From Actinokineospora alba (GTDB lineage Bacteria; Actinomycetota; Actinomycetes; Mycobacteriales; Pseudonocardiaceae), in contig NZ_SNXU01000001.1 in the NCBI RefSeq assembly GCF_004362515.1, forward strand, positions 7,130,001 to 7,194,000: a DNA stretch of 64,000 bases, written 5' to 3'. This document shows, piece after piece, positions 17,852-25,489 of this stretch (position 1 is its first letter; the number at the start of each line of letters is the position of its first letter). Under the pieces are notes generated by a model, which saw nothing but the letters and a program-made list of their open reading frames with translations, made no database searches and was not told the origin of the DNA. Position numbers and translations under genes: made by a program.

Positions 17852-19959
17852 TGCTGACCCAGGAACAGGCTGTCGCAGCCTTCCCCGATGAGGTCGTCAC
17901 CCACGCGGTGACCCGGCTGATCAAGGTCCCCGGCCTCGACAAGCCGGTCGCGTTCATCACCATCGACAACGGCCACGACCACACCCGGCCCTCGACCTTC
18001 GGGCCGCAGAGCCTGGTGTCGCTCAACGCCGCGTTCGACGTCGCCGTCGCCGCCGAGCCCGCCGCGATCGCGGTCACCGGCAAGCCGTTCATCTTCGCCG
18101 TGGGCGCGGACCTGTCCGGTGTGGAGCAGATCGCCGAGCGCCAGCGCGCGCTCGACATCGCCCAGACCGGCCACGACGTGTTCCGCCGGTTCACCGAGTC
18201 CGACATCCCGACCTTCGCCTTCGTCAACGGCGCGGTCATGGGTGGCGGCCTGGAGCTGGCGCTGTCGTGCCACTACCGGACCCTGTCCTCGGGGGCGGCG
18301 GCCATCGCGCTGCCCGAGGTCTTCCTCGGCCTGTTCCCGGGCTGGGGCGGCACGCAGCTGCTGCCGAACCTGATCGGCCCGGACGCGGCCGTGACGGTGA
18401 TCTTCGAGAACGCGCTGTCGCAGAACCGCATGCTCAAGCCGAAGCAGGCGCTCGAACTGGGCATCACCGACGCCCTGCTCGACTCGGCGGACTTCCTCGA
18501 GCAGTCGCTGCTGTGGCTGTCGAAGGTCGTCAACGGCGAGATCACCCCGACCCGCCGCGAGATCGACCGCGGCGCCGAGTGGGACGCCGCCGTGGAGCGC
18601 GCGAAGACGATCGTCCACGGCAAGACCAAGGGCGCGTCCCCGGGCGCGAACAAGGCGATCGAGCTGCTGGAGCTGGCCCGCGAGAACGACCTCGACCGCG
18701 GCTACGCGGCCGAGACCGAGGCGCTGGCCGACGTGCTCATGACGGACACGCTGCGCGCGGGTCTGTACTCGTTCAACCTGGTGCAGAAGCGGGCCAAGAA
18801 GCCCGCGGGCGCCCCGGACAAGTCGCTCGCGCGTGCGGTCACCAAGGTCGGCATCGTCGGCGCGGGCCTGATGGCCAGCCAGATGGCGCTGCTGTTCGCC
18901 CGTCAGCTCAAGGTGCCGGTCGTGCTGACCGACATCGACCAGGCGCGGGTCGACAAGGGCGTGGGCTACGTCCACACCGAGATCGACAAGCTGGCCGCCA
19001 AGGGCCGGGTCTCCCCGGACGGCGCGAACCGCCTCAAGGCGCTCGTGTCCGGCTCGTTGGACAAGGCCGCGTTCTCCGACGCCGACTTCGTCATCGAGGC
19101 CGTCTTCGAGGAACTGGGCGTCAAGCAGACGGTGTTCGCCGAGGTCGAGGAGCACGTCAGCGCGGAGTGCGTGCTGGCGACGAACACCTCGTCGCTGTCG
19201 ATCACCGACATGGCGTCGAAGCTGAAGCACCCGGAGCGGGTCGTCGGCTTCCACTTCTTCAACCCGGTCGCGGTCATGCCGCTGCTGGAGATCGTCCGCG
19301 CCGACCGCACCGACGACGCCACGCTGGCGACGGCGTTCGCGGTGGGCAAGGCGCTGCGGAAGTCCTCGGTGCTGGTCAAGGACGCCCCGGCGTTCGTGGT
19401 CAACCGGCTGCTGACCCGCTTCATGGGCGAGGTGGTCCAGTCGATCGACGAGGGCACCCCGTTCGAGGTCGCGGACAACGCGCTGGAGCCGCTGGGCCTG
19501 CCGATGAGCCCGCTGGTGCTGCTGCAGCTCGTGGGCGCCCCGGTGGCGCTGCACGTGGCCGAGACGATGAACCGCGCGTTCCCGGACCGCTTCGGCGTCT
19601 CGGACAACATGAAGAAGTTCGTCGCGGCGGGCAAGAACGCGGTGTGGACCTGGGACGCCTCCGGCAAGCCCAGCGTCGACCCCGAGGTCCAGGCCCTGTG
19701 GGAGTTCGGCGACGCGCCGCTGACCACCGACCAGGTCCGCGCGCGGGCACTGGAGGGCTTGGCCGAGGAGATCCGCATCATGCTCGACGAGGGCGTGGTC
19801 GCGGAGGCGCAGGACATCGACCTGTGCATGATCCTCGGCGGCGGCTGGCCGTTCTGGCTGGGCGGCATCACGCCGTTCCTGGACCGTGAGGGCATCTCGG
19901 AGAAGGTGAACGGCAAGCCGTTCCTGGCCCCCGGCGTGGCCTCGGTCCCGACGGCCTGA
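17851..19959 (+). CDS. fadB: FadB-type enoyl-CoA hydratase / 3-hydroxyacyl-CoA dehydrogenase
   Basis: Bifunctional beta-oxidation subunit, 702 residues from ATG 17851. N-terminal crotonase domain: oxyanion and catalytic region in MGGGLELALSCHYRTLS and LPEVFLGLFPGWGGTQLL. Middle Rossmann domain: VGIVGAGLMASQMALLFA, then FVIEAVFEELGVKQ, TNTSSLSITDM and the GFHFFNPVAVMPLLEIV signature with catalytic His. C-terminal dehydrogenase domains follow. The dinucleotide loop reads GLMAS rather than the common GLMGS, a mild change. Acts with the preceding thiolase; the operon ends at a strong terminator. Confidence 0.94.
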   Translation: MLTQEQAVAAFPDEVVTHAVTRLIKVPGLDKPVAFITIDNGHDHTRPSTFGPQSLVSLNAAFDVAVAAEPAAIAVTGKPFIFAVGADLSGVEQIAERQRALDIAQTGHDVFRRFTESDIPTFAFVNGAVMGGGLELALSCHYRTLSSGAAAIALPEVFLGLFPGWGGTQLLPNLIGPDAAVTVIFENALSQNRMLKPKQALELGITDALLDSADFLEQSLLWLSKVVNGEITPTRREIDRGAEWDAAVERAKTIVHGKTKGASPGANKAIELLELARENDLDRGYAAETEALADVLMTDTLRAGLYSFNLVQKRAKKPAGAPDKSLARAVTKVGIVGAGLMASQMALLFARQLKVPVVLTDIDQARVDKGVGYVHTEIDKLAAKGRVSPDGANRLKALVSGSLDKAAFSDADFVIEAVFEELGVKQTVFAEVEEHVSAECVLATNTSSLSITDMASKLKHPERVVGFHFFNPVAVMPLLEIVRADRTDDATLATAFAVGKALRKSSVLVKDAPAFVVNRLLTRFMGEVVQSIDEGTPFEVADNALEPLGLPMSPLVLLQLVGAPVALHVAETMNRAFPDRFGVSDNMKKFVAAGKNAVWTWDASGKPSVDPEVQALWEFGDAPLTTDQVRARALEGLAEEIRIMLDEGVVAEAQDIDLCMILGGGWPFWLGGITPFLDREGISEKVNGKPFLAPGVASVPTA

Positions 19960-19969
19960 TCCAGGCGGT

Positions 19970-20452
19970 TCAAAGCGCCCCTGGTGTCTCCCTCGGAGAC
20001 ACCAGGGGCGCTTTTGTCTGTCGGAGGTAGCGCGGGACCCGCCGCTCGTAGCTCGACTCCTGCTCGCCGAACCGGTCGGCGAGCAGGTGCTCCTCGCGGA
20101 GGACGGCGCGGTGGACCAGGGCGGCGACGAACGGCCAGCTCGCGAGCACCCAGGGCGAGCGGGCGGCGAGCCCCGCGCCGACGTGGAGCAGGGTCCAGCC
20201 GACGTACATCGGGTTTCGGGTGAACGCATAGGGCCCGACGGTCACGAGCCGGTCCGGATCTTCGAGGTCGCCCGCTCCCCGCGCTTTGACCGCCCACGCG
20301 TTGAGGCCCACTCCGGCGGCCAGCAGGGCCCAGCCTGCCGGCACGAGGGGCCTGGGCAGCCGTGTGCGGGTGCGCGCGTTCAGCAGGAGGCCCGCGACCA
20401 TCGGGACCGCGTGCTCAAGCGGGAGGGGCATCCGGTTCCAGAGGACCGACAC
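19970..20452 (-). CDS. Isoprenylcysteine methyltransferase-like membrane protein
   Basis: 160 residues, several membrane helices. The signature RLVTVGPYAFTRNPMYVGWT and the C-terminal EEHLLADRFGEQESSYERRV are those of the ICMT/PEMT-like methyltransferase superfamily, which uses S-adenosylmethionine on membrane substrates. True isoprenylcysteine is unlikely to be the bacterial substrate; a lipid or other hydrophobic molecule is more plausible. The last ~14 codons lie in the fadB terminator hairpin. Confidence 0.82.
   Translation of the reverse strand: MSVLWNRMPLPLEHAVPMVAGLLLNARTRTRLPRPLVPAGWALLAAGVGLNAWAVKARGAGDLEDPDRLVTVGPYAFTRNPMYVGWTLLHVGAGLAARSPWVLASWPFVAALVHRAVLREEHLLADRFGEQESSYERRVPRYLRQTKAPLVSPRETPGAL
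19972..20016. terminator. Strong terminator after fadB, overlapping the convergent gene's 3' end
   Basis: 20-bp perfect stem (arms 19972-19991 and 19995-20014) with a 3-base loop, followed by TTG on the plus strand. The minus-strand gene's last codons run through the hairpin, so the same DNA ends fadB transcription and encodes the C-terminus of the neighbouring methyltransferase-like protein. Confidence 0.92.
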
Positions 20453-20471
20453 GGGCCCACCGTAGACCCGC

Positions 20472-21131
20472 TCAGCAGGTGACGGAGACCTTCGCGCCGG
20501 CGCGGAAGGACACGTGGACGTGGTCGTAGTGGTTGGCCGTGGCGCCGCCGCGGTCTTCCATGGCCGACCAGCCGCTGCCGTCGTTGTAGCGCTGGCGCCA
20601 GATCACGTAGGTGACGGCGAAGGCTCGGCGGTTGGCCAGGACGTAGTCGGCGATGGCGTTGCCCTTGGCGGTGTCGACCATGAAGTCCAGGGCCAGGCCC
20701 TCGGGGTGGTCGCTGGTGCCGCTGCGGCCCGCCGCGCCGCCGATGTCGTCGACGCCGAACTTCGCGGCGATGTGGTTGCCGACCTGCGCCACGTGCGGCT
20801 GCGCGCCGTCCAGCTTCGTCGAGCACGACGCGGCCGGGGGTGGCGGCGGGGGCTTCTTCACCGTGGTGGTGGTGACCGGGGGCGGGGTGGTCGTGACCGG
20901 GGGCGGGGTGGTGGTCGTCGTCGTGGGGGCGACGGTGGTGGTGGTCGTCGTCGTGGTCGTGGTCGACGAGGTCGTCACCGGCGGGGCCATGGCCATGGCG
21001 GCGCTGGCGTTCTGCACGTCCGGGTTGGTGCCTGCGACCCAGGCCGTGGCCGCGAGCACCGCGCCGGTGGTGACGGCGAGCGCGACTGGCATGTGCCAGT
21101 TCGCGGCCTTGCTGCTATGTCGACCTGCCAT
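20472..21131 (-). CDS. Exported M15-like peptidase domain with poly-Thr linker
   Basis: 219 residues from ATG 21131 (AGRHSSKAANWHMP, then a hydrophobic export helix). A long Thr-rich and Pro-rich linker (about residues 50-100) leads to a compact domain with TSDHPEGLALDFMVDTAKGN and NHYDHVHVSF. The His-x6-Asp and His-x-His arrangement is the zinc site of the VanY/D-Ala-D-Ala carboxypeptidase (M15) fold. Likely acts on peptidoglycan outside the membrane. The linker suggests it spans the wall; anchored or secreted cannot be decided. Confidence 0.75.
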   Translation of the reverse strand: MAGRHSSKAANWHMPVALAVTTGAVLAATAWVAGTNPDVQNASAAMAMAPPVTTSSTTTTTTTTTTVAPTTTTTTPPPVTTTPPPVTTTTVKKPPPPPPAASCSTKLDGAQPHVAQVGNHIAAKFGVDDIGGAAGRSGTSDHPEGLALDFMVDTAKGNAIADYVLANRRAFAVTYVIWRQRYNDGSGWSAMEDRGGATANHYDHVHVSFRAGAKVSVTC

Positions 21132-21302
21132 ATCGTGGATCACCGCTATGCGTCGGGGACGGGGCTGGGCTCTTTCGAGCCCGAGGCAACGTAACGAAAC
21201 GGCCACGGCAATGTCTCGCCAGGGTGTCGGCCGCCACATTTCCGCAGGTAGGCTTGACGCTGTGGCCAGCAGGTATCGCGGTTCGTGGTGGGCCGATCAC
21301 CC

Positions 21303-22109
21303 ATGAGCGACGTGCGAATCGGGACGTCGGGCTGGCTTTACCCGCCCTGGCGGGGGACGTTCTACCCGAAGGGCCTCACCCACAAGCGCGAGCTGGAGTA
21401 CTTGTCGCGGCAGGTGTCGTCGATCGAGATCAACGGGTCGTTCTACTCGCTGCAGCGCCCGGAGAGCTACCAGCGGTGGCGGGACGAGACGCCTTCGGGA
21501 TTCGTGTTCTCCGTCAAGGGCCCCCGGTTCATCACGCACATGAAGCGCCTCAAGGACGCCGACGTGACGCTGGCGAACTTCTTCGCCTCAGGGGTGTTGG
21601 CACTGCGGGACAAGCTCGGCCCGATCCTGTGGCAGCTGCCGGAGAACTTCCGCTACGACCGCGACCTGTTCGCGGGCTTCTTCGATGAGCTGCCAAGGAC
21701 GACCAAGGCCGCCGCGAAACTGGCCGAGTCCCATGACTCCCGCTTGGACGGTCGCGCGTGGACGGAGACCGACGCGGACCGTCCCCTGCGGTACGCCCTG
21801 GAGGTCCGCAACCCGAACTACCCGCGTGAGGAGTTCGTGGAGTTGTTGCGGGACAACGCGATCGCGCTCGTGGTCGCGGACACCGCGGGCCGGTGGCCAC
21901 TGTTCGACGAGGTGACGACGGAGTTCATGTACGTGCGGCTGCACGGGGACGAGGAGCTGTACACCAGCGGCTACACGGACAAGGCGCTGGACGAGTGGGC
22001 GAAGAAGGTCAAGCGGTGGCGGAAGCAGGGGGACGTGTTCGTGTATTTCGACAACGACGTGAAAGTCCGCGCCCCCTACGACGCCAAGGGCCTCATCGAG
22101 CGACTGTGA
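21303..22109 (+). CDS. DUF72 family protein
   Basis: 268 residues from ATG 21303. TIM-barrel DUF72 family (YecE-like), function unknown. Signatures: IGTSGWLYPPWRGTFYPKG, SIEINGSFYSLQRPESYQRW, FVFSVKGPRFITHMKRLKD, the LALRDKLGPILWQLPENF block and TTEFMYVRLHGDEELYTSGY near the C-terminus. Stands alone; the 171 bp upstream should contain its promoter and that of the divergent M15-like gene. Confidence 0.93.
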   Translation: MSDVRIGTSGWLYPPWRGTFYPKGLTHKRELEYLSRQVSSIEINGSFYSLQRPESYQRWRDETPSGFVFSVKGPRFITHMKRLKDADVTLANFFASGVLALRDKLGPILWQLPENFRYDRDLFAGFFDELPRTTKAAAKLAESHDSRLDGRAWTETDADRPLRYALEVRNPNYPREEFVELLRDNAIALVVADTAGRWPLFDEVTTEFMYVRLHGDEELYTSGYTDKALDEWAKKVKRWRKQGDVFVYFDNDVKVRAPYDAKGLIERL

Positions 22110-22129
22110 AGCCCTGAGCAGCGCTCGTC

Positions 22130-22522
22130 TCAGATCGAGACCACGTCAAGAATCCGCTCCAGGCCATGGAAGTCCACCGCGTTCCGGGTGAGCAGCGGCA
22201 ATCCGTTCGCCGCCGCGGTCGCGGCGATCTGAAGGTCCATCCGACGCGGTCGCGGGTTGCGCCCGGAGCGTTTGACCAGGGCAGCCATGGTTCCGTAGAG
22301 CTTCGCCGCCGGAATGTCGAATGGCAGCACGTCGAATTGCTCGAGGGTGGCGTAGTAGCGCTCGGTTCGGGCACTGCGTTCGATCGGATCGTCGACATCA
22401 AGGCCGTAGGCCAGTTCGGCGATCGTGACCGCGCTGACGAACGCGGCGGCCGAGGCGTTGTCGCCAAGGCTCAGCCGGTCGAGGTCGATGATCACGCAGG
22501 TGTCCAGCAGGACACTGATCAT
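22130..22522 (-). CDS. vapC: VapC-type PIN-domain toxin
   Basis: About 130 residues; Mg-dependent RNase of the PIN fold. Acidic residues of the active site: Asp in VLLDTCVIIDLD, Glu in TIAELAYGLDV and Asp in RRMDLQIAATAAANGLPLLT with VDF after it. I chose the ATG at 22522, which overlaps the antitoxin stop as ATGA, the usual coupling in toxin-antitoxin pairs; a start 9 bases upstream is possible. Confidence 0.92.
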   Translation of the reverse strand: MISVLLDTCVIIDLDRLSLGDNASAAAFVSAVTIAELAYGLDVDDPIERSARTERYYATLEQFDVLPFDIPAAKLYGTMAALVKRSGRNPRPRRMDLQIAATAAANGLPLLTRNAVDFHGLERILDVVSI

Positions 22523-22803
22523 CGGGACCACACGTTGTCGACCGGGTCATCGGACCCGAAGACCTGGTCGTCGGCTTCACGCTCACGGCGCCAGCGTTCG
22601 GCGTCCATGGGCGGGAGCCCGCGGAACGCCGCCTGCGCGTCGGCCAGGGTGCGCCGCTTGGCGGCCTGCTCAGCCTGGTGCGGAACGAGGTCGGCCACCG
22701 GCTTCCCGTTACGGGTGACGGTGAATCGCTCGCCTGCCTCGACTCGCCGCATGATCTCGGCGTTGTCGTTGCGAAGTTCGCGCTGGCCGATGACCTGACT
22801 CAT
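22519..22803 (-). CDS. Phd/YefM-type antitoxin of the VapC toxin
   Basis: 94 residues from ATG 22803. The N-terminal domain (SQVIGQRELRNDNAEIMRRV, then ERFTVTRNGKPVADLVPH) is the DNA-binding Phd/YefM fold; the acidic C-terminus would wrap the toxin. It is first in the pair and probably represses its own promoter just upstream of 22803. Confidence 0.92.
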   Translation of the reverse strand: MSQVIGQRELRNDNAEIMRRVEAGERFTVTRNGKPVADLVPHQAEQAAKRRTLADAQAAFRGLPPMDAERWRREREADDQVFGSDDPVDNVWSR

Positions 22804-22912
22804 GCCACCACTGTAGCAACTATCCGGGGAGTGTGCTACAGATGTGCTACTCCGCGAGGACGAGGGTAGTGCCAGGCGCCGGCAAAGACATCGCACGTCG
22901 CGTTTCTCGACT

Positions 22913-23578
22913 TCATCGGGCGACAGTGACGGGTTGGCGGACCTTGCGGGTGATCAGCCAGGCAGTGAGCACGACCAGCGACACCACAGGCATCGGCCGA
23001 CCCGTCCAGACGCTCAGGGCGATATCGCAGAACGGCACGATGACGATCGCCGCGAACACCCACGTCGGCGCGGTGGGCAGTTTCGGTGGGCGTTCCGGCG
23101 TCCACGGTGTGCGGTTCCACGGCTTGGCCACCGAAAGCCAGGCCTGGAAGGCGATCGCGCCCGCCATCAGTGCCGTCCCCACGACAAGAGGGACCGGTGT
23201 CGGGGCCGGGTTGCCCGCCTTGGCCGCGATCACCGCTTCGTTCAGGGCGCCGGACAACACGAAGATACCCAAATAGAGCTGCGCCAACGTGATCACCAGT
23301 TTCCCCAGCACCCACCAGTGCCGGTAGAAACCCCAGGCGGTCGAGGCCGAGAGCATGAAACCGGTGAACGCCGACGCGTTGGCCATGGGCGTGAGCAGTG
23401 CGTTGTCGAGTGTGTGGGCCATGGTCGTGGCGCTGACGCGGATTGCGGCGTCGTCGGTCGTGAGGCTCACGGTCAGCAAGGTGAACAACGCCAAGGCCTG
23501 ACTCATCCAGCCGACGGACGTGATCACGTGCAGCCACACGGCGCCCTGGCGCCATCGTTTCGGATTCCCCCAAGTCAT
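22913..23578 (-). CDS. Polytopic membrane protein, DUF2269-like
   Basis: 221 residues from ATG 23578 (TWGNPKRWRQGAVWLHVITS). Five to six predicted helices with conserved-looking polar positions (HVITSVGWMSQAL, TPMANASAFTGFMLSAST, GFYRHWWVLGKLVITLAQLY). The layout recalls DUF2269-type membrane proteins, but I cannot confirm the family. It lies 64 bases upstream of the end of the histidine kinase gene on the same strand, so it could be expressed with that two-component system. Confidence 0.65.
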   Translation of the reverse strand: MTWGNPKRWRQGAVWLHVITSVGWMSQALALFTLLTVSLTTDDAAIRVSATTMAHTLDNALLTPMANASAFTGFMLSASTAWGFYRHWWVLGKLVITLAQLYLGIFVLSGALNEAVIAAKAGNPAPTPVPLVVGTALMAGAIAFQAWLSVAKPWNRTPWTPERPPKLPTAPTWVFAAIVIVPFCDIALSVWTGRPMPVVSLVVLTAWLITRKVRQPVTVAR

Positions 23579-23642
23579 GGCCCCAAGCGTCGCCGGGAGC
23601 GGTCCGGCGCACATCCAGGATGTCCCTGGGTCCGACCCTGAT

Positions 23643-24773
23643 TCAGGGCAGGGACGGCAGGTGCACGGTGACGGTCAAACCGCCGCCCCGCACAGGTTCC
23701 GCGGTGACATGGCCGCCATGGGCGCGGGCGACGGCGCGCACGATCGACAGCCCGAGACCCGTTCCCGTGTGCGCTGTCCGGTCGACGCCGCCGCGACGGA
23801 AGGGCTCGAACAGCTCGGCCACCCGCTCCGGTTCCACGACCTGACCGGACGATGACACGGTCAACATTGTCCACTGTGGACCATGCGCGGTTCGGACGTC
23901 GATCCAGCCGCCGTCGACGTTGTGCCGCACGGCGTTCTCCAGCAGGTTTCCCGCGACCCGTTCCAGGAGAGCGGCGTCGCCGGCGACCCGGGCGCCGGAC
24001 TCGTGGAAGGTGGCCCGCACACCACGGCGTTCCGCCTCCACCCGGGCCGACCGCCAGGCGCCCGCGATGACGGTCGACAGGTCGACCGGGCCGGTCACGT
24101 TGACCCCGAGGCCGTCAGTGCGGGCCAGCACGAGCAGGGCCTCCACCAGCTCGCCCGCGCGCAGGGTCGCCGAGCGCACGACCTCGGCCATGCGCCGCAG
24201 CTCTGCCTCGTCGGCGTCCGGGTCGGCCAGGGTGACGTCGAGTTCGGTGCGGATCACCGCGAGCGGGGTCCGCAGCTCGTGGCTGGCGTTGGCGACGAAC
24301 TGGCGTTGCGACGAGAAAGCGGCCTGCAACCGGTCGAGCATCGCGTCGAAGGTGTCGGCGAGTTCGGCGACCTCGTCGCGGGCGCCGCGGTGGCCGATGC
24401 GCGCGCCGAGGGACTCCACCGACAGGCGCTGCGCGGTCGTGGTGACCTCGCGCAGGGGGCGCAGGACGCGGCCGGTGATCACCCAGGCGAGCAGTGCGGT
24501 CGCGGCGACGACACAGACGAACGCGACGGAACCCGCGAGCAGAACGCGTTCGCGGGCGTTCTCGGCCAAGGCGTCCGCGAGTTGGTCGGCGCGGACGCGG
24601 ATGCCGCCGACGACGACCGTCGACCCCTCGGGCAGCGATGGCACCGACGCCACCACACCACCGGCGAGCAGCCAGCCCAGCCACAGCAGCAACGCGCTGA
24701 CCGCCGCCACGAGCCCCGTGGTGAGCAGCGTGATCCTCGCGCGCAGCCCCAGGCCGCGGCGGCGTCCGCTCAT
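23643..24773 (-). CDS. Sensor histidine kinase
   Basis: 376 residues. Two membrane helices (about 13-41 and 76-100) flank a short ~35-residue external loop, so it probably senses the membrane or a partner protein rather than a large ligand. HAMP region, then HisKA with the phosphorylated His in NASHELRTPLAVI, and HATPase_c with NLLENAVRHN and GTGLGLSIVRAVARAHGG. The start overlaps the response regulator stop by 4 bases. Forms a two-component system with the next entry; the signal is unknown. Confidence 0.94.
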   Translation of the reverse strand: MSGRRRGLGLRARITLLTTGLVAAVSALLLWLGWLLAGGVVASVPSLPEGSTVVVGGIRVRADQLADALAENARERVLLAGSVAFVCVVAATALLAWVITGRVLRPLREVTTTAQRLSVESLGARIGHRGARDEVAELADTFDAMLDRLQAAFSSQRQFVANASHELRTPLAVIRTELDVTLADPDADEAELRRMAEVVRSATLRAGELVEALLVLARTDGLGVNVTGPVDLSTVIAGAWRSARVEAERRGVRATFHESGARVAGDAALLERVAGNLLENAVRHNVDGGWIDVRTAHGPQWTMLTVSSSGQVVEPERVAELFEPFRRGGVDRTAHTGTGLGLSIVRAVARAHGGHVTAEPVRGGGLTVTVHLPSLP

Positions 24774-25444
24774 TGACTGCCCGCGGAAGAGGGCACGCGG
24801 TAACCCGACCCGACGACGGTGTCGATCACACCGGGCTCGCCGAGCTTCTTGCGCAGCGTCATGACGGTGACGCGGACGGTGGTGGTGAACGGGTCGGCGT
24901 TCTCGTCCCAGACCCGCTCCAGCAGTTCCTCGCTGCTGACCACGGAGCCGCGGGCGGCGAGCAGGACCTCCAGGACGCCGAACTCCTTGCGGGTCAGCTC
25001 GATGGGCTGCCCGGCCCGCGCCACCGTCCGCCGCGCCGGGTCCAGCTCGACGTCACCGGCGACGAGCACCGGGGGCGTCACCGGGGTCGCCCGCCGGGCC
25101 AGGGCCCGCACCCGGGCGACCAGCTCGGGGAAGGCGAAGGGTTTGGCGAGGTAGTCGTCGGCGCCCAGGGAAAGGCCCTCGACCCGGTCCTCGACGGCGT
25201 CGCTGGCGGTCAGCATCAGCACCCGCGTGAGGGCGCCGGACGCCACGATCTCCCGGCACAGCTCGTCGCCGTGCATGCCGGGCAGGTCGCGGTCGAGCAC
25301 TACCACGTCGTACCGGGTGAAGCTCGACTTCTCGTGGCCGTCGTCTCCGTTCAGGGCGACATCGACCGCCATGCCTTCACGTCGCAGGCCACGGGCGATC
25401 GCCTCGGCCAGCGCTGGTTCGTCTTCAACGATCAGGATCCGCAC
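24770..25444 (-). CDS. OmpR/PhoB-type response regulator
   Basis: 224 residues from GTG 25444. Receiver domain with ILIVEDEPALAEAI, phospho-acceptor Asp in VVVLDRDLPGMHGDE and conserved Lys in YLAKPFAFPELVARV; C-terminal winged helix with LTRKEFGVLEVLLAARGSVV and TTTVRVTVMTLRKKLGEPG. First gene of the operon with the kinase. 45 bp separate it from the dxs stop, so it may be read from within or just after dxs. Confidence 0.94.
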   Translation of the reverse strand: MRILIVEDEPALAEAIARGLRREGMAVDVALNGDDGHEKSSFTRYDVVVLDRDLPGMHGDELCREIVASGALTRVLMLTASDAVEDRVEGLSLGADDYLAKPFAFPELVARVRALARRATPVTPPVLVAGDVELDPARRTVARAGQPIELTRKEFGVLEVLLAARGSVVSSEELLERVWDENADPFTTTVRVTVMTLRKKLGEPGVIDTVVGSGYRVPSSAGSQ

Positions 25445-25489
25445 GGGTACAACGGTGCCACACCACTGTGGACAAGGGCGTCCCGAGCC

